Below, piece after piece: positions 26,656-35,886 of a stretch of 64,000 bases of DNA. Below the pieces are notes generated by a model. That model saw nothing but the letters and a program-made list of their open reading frames with translations, did not search any database and was not told the DNA's origin. How positions within the stretch are numbered: the stretch's first letter is position 1; each line of letters starts with the position of its first letter. The position numbers and the translations under genes are program-made. This DNA is from Streptomyces ardesiacus (GTDB lineage: Bacteria > Actinomycetota > Actinomycetes > Streptomycetales > Streptomycetaceae): NCBI RefSeq assembly GCF_003112575.1, contig NZ_BEWC01000007.1, positions 558,001-622,000 on the forward strand, in the 5' to 3' direction.

Positions 26656-27341
26656 CGTGGTGGCTCCAGCTTCACGCCGACGCCGCGCAGGGTGTGCAGG
26701 TAGCGCGGCCGGGCCGCGGTCTCGCCCAGCTTGCGCCGCAGCCAGGACAGGTGGACGTCGATGGTCTGGTCGTCGCCGTAGGACTGCTGCCAGACCTCGG
26801 CGAGCAGCTCCTTGCGGGGGACGACGACGCCGGGCCGCCCGGCCAGGAAGGCGAGCAGGTCGAACTCGCGGCGGGTCAGGTCCAGGGCGCTGCCGTCCAG
26901 TTCGGCCCGGCGGCGCAGCGGGTCGACGGTGAGGCCGCCGACCGTGAGGACGGCCGGCGGTGCCGCCTCCGCCGGTCCGCCGCGGGTCCGGCGCAGTACG
27001 GCCGCCATCCGGGCCGACAGGTGCTCGGCGGAGAACGGTTTGGTGAGGTAGTCGTCCGCTCCCGCGTTCAACAGCCGTACGACCTCCGCCTCGTCGTCCC
27101 GGGCGGTGGCGACGATCACCGGTACGTCGGTGATGCCGCGCAGCATCTTCAGCGCCTCGGAGCCGTCCAGGTCGGGCAGTCCGAGGTCCAGGATCACCAC
27201 GTCGAACCGGACATGGGCGACCTCGCGCAGCGCCTCCAGCGCGGTGCCGACGCTGCGCACGGTGTGCGAGGCGTCGGTGAGCTGCCGGATGAGCGCCGAG
27301 CGTACGAACTGGTCGTCCTCGACCACGAGCACACTTGCCAT
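26652..27341 (-). CDS. OmpR/PhoB-family response regulator
   Basis: A 229-residue regulator: receiver domain (acidic pocket Glu8-Asp9-Asp10, phosphoacceptor Asp52 in LDLGLPDLDG, Lys in TKPF) and a C-terminal winged helix (about 130-225). The ATG at 27341 starts the canonical first strand; a GTG at 27350 would add three residues. Transcribed first, it is coupled to the kinase gene by a 4-bp overlap. Confidence 0.92.
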   Translation of the reverse strand: MASVLVVEDDQFVRSALIRQLTDASHTVRSVGTALEALREVAHVRFDVVILDLGLPDLDGSEALKMLRGITDVPVIVATARDDEAEVVRLLNAGADDYLTKPFSAEHLSARMAAVLRRTRGGPAEAAPPAVLTVGGLTVDPLRRRAELDGSALDLTRREFDLLAFLAGRPGVVVPRKELLAEVWQQSYGDDQTIDVHLSWLRRKLGETAARPRYLHTLRGVGVKLEPPR

Positions 27342-27460
27342 GGGCGGCACCGTACGCCATGCGGACCGAGCCGGCCGGAGCCTGTGGACAACTCCACCGG
27401 GGCCCGGATCACACGGCGTTCGGGCGACACGCGTGGGGCGGGTGGGGCAGGATGGCCGCG

Positions 27461-28048
27461 ATGCGCAGAGGACTCGTCCACGTGATCGCCTGGCTGCTCG
27501 CCACCGGCGCCGCGGTCACCCTGTCGTGGTGGGGCGTCCACACGGTGATGGCGGGCACGGCCTACGACCCGCCCCGCGCGCTGCCCATCACGGCCGCCGA
27601 CGCGCACGCGCGGGACGACGAGGGCGGGGACGGGGAGGAGGATGGGTACGGGGAGTCCCTGGCCTCGTCCACCAGCCGGCCGTCGCCCCCGCCTTCGCCC
27701 CCGCCGTCGGACGGGGCGTCGCCGGCGCCGAGCGGAACGCCGCGTGCGCCCGGGCCCGCCCCGTCGCGCACCGCCCCCTCCACCAGACCGCCCGCGGAGC
27801 CGGCGGACCCCGCCCCCGCGACCTCCGGCCGGGTCAGGAGCTACGACACCGACGGGGGCCGCGCGGTCTTCGACCTCGGTGCGTCGTCCGCGACGCTGGT
27901 GTCGGCGACGCCGGGCGCGGGCTGGTCGATGCAGGTGTGGAAGACGGACTCGTGGATCCGGGTGGAGTTCACCTCGGGCGCCGACCGGGTGTCGGTGTTC
28001 TGCACCTGGCACGACAGTCCGCCACGGGTGGAGATCGGCAGCTACTGA
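27461..28048 (+). CDS. Membrane-anchored secreted hypothetical protein
   Basis: A 195-residue protein with one N-terminal hydrophobic segment (about residues 5-27, anchor or signal), a long Pro/Ser/Ala/Asp-rich linker (about 40-125), and a small C-terminal beta-rich domain of about 65 residues with Trp residues and one Cys. GGCAGG lies ten bases before the ATG; an in-frame ATG at 27452 is alternative. It is divergent from the two-component genes, so it could be a target or partner, but that is inference. No family is recognised. Confidence 0.72.
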   Translation: MRRGLVHVIAWLLATGAAVTLSWWGVHTVMAGTAYDPPRALPITAADAHARDDEGGDGEEDGYGESLASSTSRPSPPPSPPPSDGASPAPSGTPRAPGPAPSRTAPSTRPPAEPADPAPATSGRVRSYDTDGGRAVFDLGASSATLVSATPGAGWSMQVWKTDSWIRVEFTSGADRVSVFCTWHDSPPRVEIGSY

Positions 28049-28070
28049 GCCGGCCCGCCCGGCCGGGGGC

Positions 28071-28940
28071 TCAGGTGAAGACCGACTCCGGCGGCGCAGG
28101 CGAGTCCACCGCCGCCGCGTCCGTCACGGGCCGGGCGCCGCCGGTGAAGTCGGTGAGGGCACGGCCGTGTTCCACGCGCGCGGGGTGCGGGTCGGAGGCG
28201 GCACGGCGGGTGAGTTCGGCCACCGGCAGCGGGTGGTCGGCGGCGACCAGGATCGCGTTGCCGAAGCGCCGGCCGCGCAGGACGGCCGGGTCGGCGACGA
28301 GGGCGAGTTCGGCGAACCGGGCGGCGGCGGTGGCGATCTGGCCGCGCAGGTGGGCCAGCGGCGGGCCGTCGGCGAGGTTGGCGGCGTAGACCCCGCCGGG
28401 CGCGAGCGCGCGCCGTACCTCGTCGAGGAACTCGGCGGAGGTCAGGTGGGCCGGCGTACGGGCACCGTCGAAGACGTCCGCGACGACGAGGTCCGCCCAG
28501 CCGTCGGGCACCTTGGCGAGCCCCGCGCGGGCGTCGGCGGAGCGCACCCGTATCCGCGCGCCGGGGTCCAGCGGAAGTTCCCGGCGCACCAGGTGGACGA
28601 GGGCGGCGTCGCGCTCGACGACCTGCTGGGTGGAGCGGGGGCGGGTCGCGGCGACGTAACGGGCGAGGGTGAGGGCGCCCCCGCCGAGGTGCACGGCCCG
28701 CACCGGCCTGCCCGGCGGGGCGGCCAGGTCGATGACGTGGCCGATGCGGCGCTGGTACTCGAAGGACAGGTACGCCGGGTCGTCGAGGTCGACGTGCGAC
28801 TGCGGGGCGCCGTCGATCAGCAGCGTCCGGGCCCGGGGCCGGTCCCGGTCGGGCACCAGCTCGGCGCGCCCTCCGTCGACGTCCTCGACGACGGTCTCGG
28901 CGGCAGCGCGCCCGCGGCGGGCGTTCCTGGTCTTTCCCAT
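28071..28940 (-). CDS. Spermidine synthase-like methyltransferase-fold protein
   Basis: A 289-residue protein with a Rossmann fold of the spermidine synthase/SAM-methyltransferase type: nucleotide-binding loop VHLGGGALTLARYV (about 85-98), acidic residue after the second strand (VVERDAAL), and VVADVFDGAR (about 152). The leading beta segment with SHVDLDDP resembles the polyamine aminopropyltransferase N-domain, but aminopropyl transfer is not assured; many actinobacterial members have unknown substrates. The start at 28940 is chosen; 28958 would add six residues. Confidence 0.75.
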   Translation of the reverse strand: MGKTRNARRGRAAAETVVEDVDGGRAELVPDRDRPRARTLLIDGAPQSHVDLDDPAYLSFEYQRRIGHVIDLAAPPGRPVRAVHLGGGALTLARYVAATRPRSTQQVVERDAALVHLVRRELPLDPGARIRVRSADARAGLAKVPDGWADLVVADVFDGARTPAHLTSAEFLDEVRRALAPGGVYAANLADGPPLAHLRGQIATAAARFAELALVADPAVLRGRRFGNAILVAADHPLPVAELTRRAASDPHPARVEHGRALTDFTGGARPVTDAAAVDSPAPPESVFT

Positions 28941-29031
28941 CGGTCCATTGTCGGACATCGGACAGGCGGGCGGATGTCCAACCGTCCGGCTGGCGGGCGG
29001 ATGCCCAGCCGTCCGGCAGGCGGGCGGCTGT

Positions 29032-29427
29032 TCAGCGGCAGCTGTCCGCGGCCCGGATCAGCCGGGCCGCCTCGCCGAGCGCGGCCCGCAGGACGGCGGG
29101 GTCGGTCGCCAGGTCCGCCTCGCCGGGCGGCAGCAGCCAGCCGGAGCCCTCCAGGGGCGGTTCGGGCTCCGGGACGATGCTCAGTCCCCGGCCGTCCGTC
29201 TCCGTGCAGGTGCTGCCCGGCACGTCCCAGGCGGCGGCGGTGCCCGGCGGCACCAGGAAGCCGAGGGTGTCGCAGCCGTCGTCGTGGAGCACCGAGCCCA
29301 CCCCCTCACCGGCTCCCCGCCTGATGATGTCGACCGCCTCCAGACCCTGTCGGGTCGGCACGGTGACGACGTCACAGGCGTCGCAGGGGGGAACGCTGAT
29401 GCTGGTGTCCATCCCGGCCTCCACCAC
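29032..29427 (-). CDS. Conserved hypothetical protein
   Basis: A 131-residue soluble protein. It contains a CDAC motif (CXXC) near residue 15 and two more cysteines, which may bind metal or form a disulfide. The GTG start at 29427 follows a strong GAGGAGGAG; a second GTG three bases later is equally possible. The gene is divergent from the XRE/TPR regulator, so shared control is likely. No family or function is recognised. Confidence 0.65.
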   Translation of the reverse strand: MVEAGMDTSISVPPCDACDVVTVPTRQGLEAVDIIRRGAGEGVGSVLHDDGCDTLGFLVPPGTAAAWDVPGSTCTETDGRGLSIVPEPEPPLEGSGWLLPPGEADLATDPAVLRAALGEAARLIRAADSCR

Positions 29428-29694
29428 GGAACTCCTCCTCGGACGAGCGGATCGGGAGTCGGGGGCCTCCCGGTCCACCCGGTTCAACGCGGCGGAGCGT
29501 CAACGGCTACGGCACACGGCCGTCACAAAGGATGGCACTTCATGGCAGATCGTGGATGAGATATCCGGTTTGTAGCCAAACAGCGCGTGGCGGATCCGTC
29601 ACAGCCGGTACGTTCTTGCTCGCCGGACACAGGACCGCGCGGTTCGCGCCCTCCTCCCGGCATGGTTCGACGGTTCGCACGAGAGGACCCGGCC

Positions 29695-31116
29695 ATGGCG
29701 TCGTCAACGGTGACCTCCGCCCAGCCAGAACGGCCCCCGCGGCCGAACCTCGCCTTCAGGCGGTTGCGCGGCAAGCGCTCCCCGGCGGAGTTCGCGGCGG
29801 CGGTCCGCCGGGCCGCGCGCGAGATCGGCGAGCGGGTGAGCTGTGACGCGCGCTACGTCGGCCGGGTCGAGGCGGGCGAGATCCGCTGCCCCAACTACGC
29901 CTACGAGCGGGTGTTCCTGCACATGTTCCCCGGCCGCACCCTCACCGACCTGGGGTTCGCGCCCCGCTCGTCGGTGCGCGGCCGGCAGGCGCGCACCACC
30001 GGTGAGTGGCGGGGGGCCGGGGAGCCGTATGAGAGGCACGACACGCGAGACGTCCGAGACACGCACGACCCGTACGAAAAGCACGACAACACCGAGGAGA
30101 GCGACGTGCTGCGTCGCGCATTCATGACGAGCGGCGCCACGATGGCCGCCGCCTCGCTGGCCCCCCTGGGGCTCGCCCTCGACGCCGCGGCGGCCGGCCG
30201 TCCCACGCGCCGGGCGGGCGCGGGTCAGGCCGGTGCCCTCGAAGAGGCCGTCCGCCGGATCCGGCTGCTGGACGACCGGCACGGCGCGGACGGTCTCTAC
30301 CGGCGCGCGGCGGCCCCGTTGCGCACCGCGTACGCGCTCCTGGACGCCGGAGCGTCCCGGCAGGCGACCGCGGACCGGCTCTATACGGGCGCCGGTGAAC
30401 TGGCGATCTCGGTGGGCTGGCTGGCGCACGACTCGGGGCGCTTCGACGACGCGCGCTCCCACTACGCCGAGGCCCTCGCCACCTCCCGGATGAACGGCGA
30501 CGCGGGCCTGGAGGCGCACGCCTTCTGCAACATGGCGTTCCTGGCCCGGGACGCCGGCCGCCCGCGCGAGGCGGTACGGGCGGCCCAGGCCGCGCAGCGC
30601 GCCGCCCGTCCGCTCGGCTCCGACCGGCTGATGTCCCTGCTCGCGCTGCGCGAGGCGGGCGGCTGGGCGGGGCTCGCGGACCGGGTCGGCTGCGAGCAGG
30701 CGCTCATCCGTGCGCAGACGTTCTTCGCGCGGGGCTCCTCGGACGCCGACCCCGAGTGGATGAGTTTCTACGGCGAGGCCGAACTGGAGGGGCTCGAGGC
30801 CCAGTGCTGGTCGACCCTGGGCGACTGGCCCCGGGCCGCCCGGCACGCGCGGCGGGCGGCGGACCTCCAGGACCCGCACTTCACCCGGAACCTCGCGCTG
30901 TACTCGGCGGAGCTGGCCGACGACCTGGCCCGCGGCGGCCGACCCGACGAGGCGGCGGACGCGGGCATGCGGGTCCTGGACCTGCTGGGCGAGGTCCAGT
31001 CCTCCCGCATCCACACGATGCTGGCGGGCACGGCCCGCGTCCTCCTGCCCCACCGCCGCACGCCGACGGTCTCCGCCTTCCTGGACCGCCACGGGGCACT
31101 GCCGCGACCGGCGTAG
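29695..31116 (+). CDS. XRE/TPR-type transcriptional regulator with internal twin-arginine segment
   Basis: A 473-residue regulator-like protein of a type common in Streptomyces. An N-terminal helix-turn-helix-like region (about residues 20-90, CDARYVGRVEAGEIRCPN) is followed by a charged linker, a hydrophobic segment headed by RRAFMTSG (about 140-170, resembling a Tat signal but internal), and then TPR-like helical repeats to the end. The ATG at 29695 has GAGAGGA upstream. TPR repeats in such proteins often bind peptides or partner proteins; the ligand is unknown. Confidence 0.75.
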   Translation: MASSTVTSAQPERPPRPNLAFRRLRGKRSPAEFAAAVRRAAREIGERVSCDARYVGRVEAGEIRCPNYAYERVFLHMFPGRTLTDLGFAPRSSVRGRQARTTGEWRGAGEPYERHDTRDVRDTHDPYEKHDNTEESDVLRRAFMTSGATMAAASLAPLGLALDAAAAGRPTRRAGAGQAGALEEAVRRIRLLDDRHGADGLYRRAAAPLRTAYALLDAGASRQATADRLYTGAGELAISVGWLAHDSGRFDDARSHYAEALATSRMNGDAGLEAHAFCNMAFLARDAGRPREAVRAAQAAQRAARPLGSDRLMSLLALREAGGWAGLADRVGCEQALIRAQTFFARGSSDADPEWMSFYGEAELEGLEAQCWSTLGDWPRAARHARRAADLQDPHFTRNLALYSAELADDLARGGRPDEAADAGMRVLDLLGEVQSSRIHTMLAGTARVLLPHRRTPTVSAFLDRHGALPRPA

Positions 31117-31140
31117 GCGCAGCCGCGGGCCGTCGTGCCT

Positions 31141-31170
31141 CCCCCGCTCCCCCGCTCCCCCGCTCCCCCG
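31141..31170. repeat. Tandem octamer repeat
   Basis: Almost four copies of the octamer CCCCCGCT just after the XRE/TPR gene. Low-complexity sequence; no function is seen. Confidence 0.8.
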
Positions 31171-31326
31171 GTGCCCGAACGGCCCGGTGAGGTACCCCGG
31201 GGCGGCACGGGCGGGCGGTGGGGGCACCTCCCGCGCGTGCGAAGCCGACGGTGGCGGAGGGACCCGGCGAGCGCCGGCCCGCGCACCCGCCCCCGCGCCG
31301 GGCGCCACAGCCACCGCCGACGCCGA

Positions 31327-31356
31327 CACCGGCACCGGCACCGGCACCGGCACCGG
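31327..31356. repeat. Five perfect CACCGG hexamers
   Basis: A tandem array of five CACCGG units ending four bases before the stop of the histidine phosphatase gene. The surrounding 31117-31359 region holds only these repeats and no gene. Confidence 0.85.
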
Positions 31357-31359
31357 CCG

Positions 31360-31956
31360 TCAGCCGACCAGATGTCCCACGTCGTTCCAGCTCTCCACCG
31401 CCGGTTCGCCGTACGCCCACCCCAGGACCGACAACGACGTCGGATTCAGCCGTATCCGCGCCCCGAACGACACCGGCAGCCCCAGCCACCGCGCGCCGAT
31501 CGCCCGCAGGATGTGCCCGTGGGCGAAGACGAGCACGTCCCGCTCGGCCTCCCGCGCCCACGCCACCACCTCGTCCGCGCGCGCGGTGACGTCCGCCACG
31601 CTCTCCCCCTCGGGCACGCCGTCCCGCCAGATCAGCCAGCCGGGCCGCACGGCCTGGATTTCGTCCGGCGTCATCCCCTCGTACGCGCCGTAGTCCCACT
31701 CCATCAGCGTGTCCCACGCGCGTGCGCGCTCGCCGAAGCCCGCCAGCTCGCAGGTCTCGCTCGCGCGCACCAGCGGACTGGTCCGCACCTCCACGCCGTC
31801 CAGTCCGTCCAGCGGCGCCCGGTGCAGCCGCTCGCCGAGCAGCTTCGCGCCCCGCCGGCCCTCCTCCAGGAGCGGCACGTCGGTCCTGCCGGTGTGTCTG
31901 CCGGACAGGGACCACTCCGTCTGTCCGTGCCGGGCCAGCAGAATGCGCGGTGCCAT
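31360..31956 (-). CDS. Histidine phosphatase family protein
   Basis: A 198-residue member of the phosphoglycerate mutase/acid phosphatase fold. The catalytic motif LLARHGQTEWS is at about residues 6-16 and the second catalytic histidine lies in VFAHGHILR near residue 155. Length and motifs fit a cofactor-independent small-molecule phosphatase rather than glycolytic mutase. The substrate cannot be read from the sequence. Confidence 0.88.
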   Translation of the reverse strand: MAPRILLARHGQTEWSLSGRHTGRTDVPLLEEGRRGAKLLGERLHRAPLDGLDGVEVRTSPLVRASETCELAGFGERARAWDTLMEWDYGAYEGMTPDEIQAVRPGWLIWRDGVPEGESVADVTARADEVVAWAREAERDVLVFAHGHILRAIGARWLGLPVSFGARIRLNPTSLSVLGWAYGEPAVESWNDVGHLVG

Positions 31957-32160
31957 GAAGGGGCCTTTCCGGGAGAAATGTCTGAGAGGACGTTCCCATC
32001 ATCCCGTACCGTCCGTGCGGGCAACCCGAGGGGCGGTGCCCGCGTCTTTCCGGTCCGAGGGCACTTCGGCGCGCGGACTCGGCGAGGCCGTAGAGTGGCT
32101 CGCCCGTGTCCGTCCGGGCGCACGAGTGAACGAGAAGTGAGAAGGGGGAGGGCGATCGGA

Positions 32161-33150
32161 TTGGCGCGCACCGAGAAACCGGGCAGCGAGGCGGCCCCGA
32201 AGACTCGGCTGCGCTGGTGGACCGAGCTGCCGCTCATCGTCCTCGTGTACGCCTGTTACAGCGCCGGGCGCCTGCTCGTGCGGGGCGACGTCTCCGACGC
32301 CGTCGACCACGGGCTGGCCATCCTGGACGTCGAGAAGGCGCTCTTCCTCAACGCGGAGCACCCCCTCAACCGGCTCTTCACCAGGGAACCGTGGATCGGC
32401 GTCCCGGCGGACTTCTGGTACGCCTCGCTGCACTACCTGGTCACCCCGGCGGTCCTGGTGTGGCTGTTCCGCTCCCGCGCGGTGCGCTACCGGGCGGCCC
32501 GCACCTGGCTGATGACGTCCACGTTCATCGGCCTCATCGGCTTCACCCTCCTGCCGACCTGCCCGCCCCGGCTGCTGGACGCCTCGTACGGCTTCGTCGA
32601 CACGATGGCCCAGTACAGCTCGTACGGCTGGTGGGGCGGCGCGGCGAGCGCACCGCGCGGCATGGGCGGCATGACCAACCAGTACGCGGCCATGCCGAGC
32701 CTGCACGTGGGCTGGGCGCTGTGGTGCGGGGTGATGCTGTGGCGCCACGGCGGCACGCGCCTGTCGAAGGTGGCCGCCGTCGTCTACCCCCTGGGCACCA
32801 CGATCGTGGTGATGGGCACCGCGAACCACTACTTCCTGGACGCGGTGGCCGGGGCCGCCGTGATGGGCGTGGGGCTGCTGCTGACGCCGTTCGTGCTGCG
32901 GACCGCGGAGCGGGTGCGCACCCGGCTCCCGGCCCGGTTCGCACCGGCCGCCGCCACCGCCCCGACCGCCTCCGCGACCGCGTCCGCACCGGCCGTGGAC
33001 GGCGCGGGTTCCGCGAATGTCAGTGGCGGATGCCAGACTTCCGCGGGTGAGCGATTTCCACGGCAGCGCGAGCAGCGGTTCGGAGCGGGAGCCGAGCCGG
33101 ACCCCGCCCCCACGGACGCGGGGGACGAGACTCCGGCACCGGCTCGCTGA
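32161..33150 (+). CDS. PAP2-family membrane phosphatase/phosphotransferase
   Basis: A 329-residue integral membrane protein with about five or six helices. PAP2 motifs 2 and 3 are present (MPSLHVGW; GTANHYFLDAVAG), while the classic KxxxxxxRP motif 1 is not evident, as in the PAP2_3/inositol-phosphotransferase-like branch. The TTG at 32161 with GGGGGAGGG nine bases upstream is preferred over a GTG at 32137. Its last ~104 bases overlap the next gene in another frame, and that C-terminal tail is low-complexity. Confidence 0.82.
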   Translation: MARTEKPGSEAAPKTRLRWWTELPLIVLVYACYSAGRLLVRGDVSDAVDHGLAILDVEKALFLNAEHPLNRLFTREPWIGVPADFWYASLHYLVTPAVLVWLFRSRAVRYRAARTWLMTSTFIGLIGFTLLPTCPPRLLDASYGFVDTMAQYSSYGWWGGAASAPRGMGGMTNQYAAMPSLHVGWALWCGVMLWRHGGTRLSKVAAVVYPLGTTIVVMGTANHYFLDAVAGAAVMGVGLLLTPFVLRTAERVRTRLPARFAPAAATAPTASATASAPAVDGAGSANVSGGCQTSAGERFPRQREQRFGAGAEPDPAPTDAGDETPAPAR

Positions 33151-34255
33151 GCTGCGCGGTTCCGACGTCCCGGCCAAGGCGCTGGACGCGCGCGCCCTGG
33201 CCGCCCTCGCCGCCAACCCGGGCTGCCGCCGGCGGGCGATCCTCGACGGCGCCGGGGTGGACAAGGGCGCGCTCGCGAGTGCGCTGGGCTCCCCGTCGGT
33301 CTTCGGTCAGTCGCAGTTCGCCTTCGTCCGGGGCAACGCCTTCGAGGCCAGGGTCAAGGCGGACGGCGGCGCCGAGCTGCTGCGGCTCGTGCACGAGAGG
33401 CTGGACCGGGGCGCCCGGCCGCCCGCCGAGGCCCGGGTGGAGGTGCCCGACCTGTCCGCGACCGGTCCCGAGGGGCGCGCGGCGCGCACGTCGCTGGCGC
33501 TGCGCGAGGCCACCGGCACCCCCGGCGCCTGGACGCTGCTCGACCACCCGATGCTCGCCCTCGAGGTCGCCGGTTCCCCCGCCTTCCTGGAGCCGGACGC
33601 CGTGGTGGTGCATCCGGACGGCACCTGGACGGTCGTCGAGATCAAGTCCTTCCCCATGCTGGACGGCTCCGCCGACCCGGCGAAGGTCGGCGCCGCCGCG
33701 CGGCAGGCCGCGGTGTACGTGCTGGCCCTGGAGCAGGTCGCCGCCCGGCTCGACCCCGCCCCGCGCGTGCGCCACCGCGTGCTGCTGGTCTGCCCCAAGG
33801 ACTTCTCCAACCTGCCCACCGCCTCCGCCGTCGACGTGCGCAAGCAGCGCGCCGTCACCGACCGCCAGCTGGCCCGGCTGACCCGTATCGACGAGATCGC
33901 CGACGCGCTCCCGGAGGGCGTCTGCTTCTCCCCCGAGCAGCCGGCCGAGGAGCTGGCGGCGTCGGTCGAGGCGGTCCCGGCGACGTACGCGCCGGAGTGC
34001 CTGTCCGCGTGCGAGCTGGCCTTCCACTGCCGCGCCCGGTCCCGCGAGGCCGGTGCGGTGACCTGTCTGGGCCGTCCGGTCCGGGCCGAGCTGGGCGGGC
34101 TGTCGACGGTCGGGGACGTGCTGGCCGCGGCCCGCGGGGAGGCCGGCGACCCGGACGACCCTGCGGTGGCCGCACTGCGCAGGGCGGCCCGGCTGCGCGC
34201 GGAGGCGCTGGCCACGGCCGGCGCGGGGACCGGCGAGGTGTCCGCGTGTCGCTGA
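33047..34255 (+). CDS. RecB/Cas4-type PD-(D/E)XK nuclease with Fe-S cluster cysteines
   Basis: A 402-residue putative DNA nuclease. Core motifs: RGNAFE (Glu100), LEPDAVVV (Asp184), VVEIKSF (Glu198, Lys200) and the QAAVY helix (Gln220, Tyr224), the Q-x3-Y element of RecB-family enzymes. One N-terminal cysteine (NPGCRRR, Cys60) and a C-terminal group CLSACELAFHC (Cys318, Cys322, Cys328; further Cys340) match the one-plus-three arrangement that holds a 4Fe-4S cluster in Cas4, AddB and Dna2. The GTG at 33047 is chosen; an ATG at 33017 is possible. It overlaps the next gene by 10 bp. Confidence 0.82.
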   Translation: MSDFHGSASSGSEREPSRTPPPRTRGTRLRHRLAELRGSDVPAKALDARALAALAANPGCRRRAILDGAGVDKGALASALGSPSVFGQSQFAFVRGNAFEARVKADGGAELLRLVHERLDRGARPPAEARVEVPDLSATGPEGRAARTSLALREATGTPGAWTLLDHPMLALEVAGSPAFLEPDAVVVHPDGTWTVVEIKSFPMLDGSADPAKVGAAARQAAVYVLALEQVAARLDPAPRVRHRVLLVCPKDFSNLPTASAVDVRKQRAVTDRQLARLTRIDEIADALPEGVCFSPEQPAEELAASVEAVPATYAPECLSACELAFHCRARSREAGAVTCLGRPVRAELGGLSTVGDVLAAARGEAGDPDDPAVAALRRAARLRAEALATAGAGTGEVSACR

Positions 34256-35886
34256 TCACCACGCTCGCCCGGCTGGAGGCCGTGCACACCGGCCGGGCCC
34301 AGCCCGCCGCCACCGTGCGGCACCGGCACCTGTCCGACCGCCCGATGGTCTTCGTACCGCTGATCACCGCCGGTGAGGCCGGGGCCCCGCTCGGCGCGCT
34401 GGTCGGCACCGACCGGGACGCGCCGCACCTGCTGGTCGTGCCGCAGCCCCGCGACCGCGACCTGCGCTTCGCGTTCCTGGCCGAGCTGGCGGACATCGTA
34501 CTGCCGCACGTCGAGGCGTACGCGGAGCAGGTGGAGGCCGCCGAGCGCACCGAGACGGACCCGGAGACGGACAAGCGGGTCAAGGTGGAGGTCGACCTGT
34601 GCGCGGACGCCGCGCAGCTGGTCGTGCCGAGCCGCGCGGGCATCGACTTCGTCCGGCTGCTCGGCCGGTCCATGCGCTTTCGGCGTACGGCGGAGCAGGA
34701 CCCCGAGACCCCGCACCCGGCGCCGCCCCGGGTCCCGCTGCTCGGCCGGTGGCTGACCCACTACGGCGAACGGGCCCGCGTGCCCGGCTCCTCCCTGCTC
34801 CTCGCCATGACCGACCTGCTGGGCCGTCACTGGGCGACCGGGCAGTCCACCCTGGAGGACCAGCACCTGGGCGCCCTGCTCGCGTGGATCGCGCGGGACC
34901 CGGAGCATCCCGGCCGGACCGGCGCGGAGGCCGCCCGCCGTGCCGAGCTGGCCCGCGACGCCGACGGCCAGTTGCTGTGCCCGCCCGCGGGACCGGCGAC
35001 CGACCCGGCCTTCGACAACAAGCTGCTCGCCCCCGCCATCGAGCGCTACGACCGCGCCCGTACCGCGCTGGCCGCCGCCGAGGACGGGCTGGAGGCCGAC
35101 GACCGGCTCGGCGCGCTCACGGCCGCCGAGCGGGAGATCCGCGATCTGGTCGAGAGCCGTACCCGCCCCACCTGGGACGCGGTGTGGCGGGGTCTGGACC
35201 TGCTGCGGGAGCTGCCCGTGGGGGCGCACGTCGAGGAGCGCTGGACCCGCGACCGCTGGTCGTTCACCTCGCACCGCGACCGCATCCTGTCGGGCGAGCC
35301 CCCTCAGCCGCGCCGCGACGACGCCGTGACGGCGGCCAACAAGCTGGCGACGCGCGAGCGCGAGCAGGCCCGTCTGGAGGCCCAGGAGGCTCTGGACGAC
35401 CCGCTGGTGATGGCGGGGCGGCGGCTGGCCGGGGAGGCGTTCGCGGGCGAGGTCGTCGACGTGGTGATGGCGTACAGCGAGAGCAAGCGGCCCAGTCCGC
35501 GCCCGCTGGTCACGGTCCGCACGGACGACCGCCCGTACCTGGGCGAGCGGGTGAAGGTCTACCGCTCGCTGGGCGGCAAGCCCCAGACGGCCGAGTACGT
35601 CGGCCCGGCGGCCCCGGACGACGGCTCCGACGCCGGGGCCGGGACCGGCGACGGGGCGCTGGTCCTGCGGATCACGGACAGGATGGGCCGCGGCAAGGAG
35701 CCCGAGGCGGGGTCGGTGCCGGAGAAGGGCGACCTGGTCTGCTTCACCCTCTTCGAGCACGAGCAGCGGGGCGGCGCGAAGCTCCCCGACCCGGAGCAGA
35801 CCCCGTGGACGCACGGCGGACCGCCCGGCGAGGCGGCCGCGGTGCCGGAGGCCGCCGACGCGCAGACCGAGGAGGACGTCCTGTGA
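34246..35886 (+). CDS. Unknown protein of the nuclease-helicase operon
   Basis: A 546-residue soluble protein I do not recognise. It is mostly helical with a charged central region (about 260-400). A C-terminal beta-rich segment (about 420-510, from LVTVRTDDRPYLGERVKVYR to GDLVCFTLFEHEQRG) looks like a small barrel, and the tail is acidic. The GTG start at 34246 has GAGGTG upstream. It overlaps the nuclease gene by 10 bp and the helicase gene by 4 bp, so it is made together with both and is probably part of the same complex. No catalytic motif is seen. Confidence 0.78.
   Translation: MSLITTLARLEAVHTGRAQPAATVRHRHLSDRPMVFVPLITAGEAGAPLGALVGTDRDAPHLLVVPQPRDRDLRFAFLAELADIVLPHVEAYAEQVEAAERTETDPETDKRVKVEVDLCADAAQLVVPSRAGIDFVRLLGRSMRFRRTAEQDPETPHPAPPRVPLLGRWLTHYGERARVPGSSLLLAMTDLLGRHWATGQSTLEDQHLGALLAWIARDPEHPGRTGAEAARRAELARDADGQLLCPPAGPATDPAFDNKLLAPAIERYDRARTALAAAEDGLEADDRLGALTAAEREIRDLVESRTRPTWDAVWRGLDLLRELPVGAHVEERWTRDRWSFTSHRDRILSGEPPQPRRDDAVTAANKLATREREQARLEAQEALDDPLVMAGRRLAGEAFAGEVVDVVMAYSESKRPSPRPLVTVRTDDRPYLGERVKVYRSLGGKPQTAEYVGPAAPDDGSDAGAGTGDGALVLRITDRMGRGKEPEAGSVPEKGDLVCFTLFEHEQRGGAKLPDPEQTPWTHGGPPGEAAAVPEAADAQTEEDVL

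Noticed and set aside
31117..31359. Possible gene in the repeat-rich gap before the histidine phosphatase
   Set aside because: Open frames here consist of Pro/Ala/Thr repeats made by the CCCCCGCT and CACCGG arrays; no start signal or domain.
33047..34255. CRISPR adaptation (cas4) as the role of the Fe-S nuclease
   Set aside because: No cas1, cas2 or repeat array in the window, and it is coupled to a helicase; a general end-processing role is more likely.
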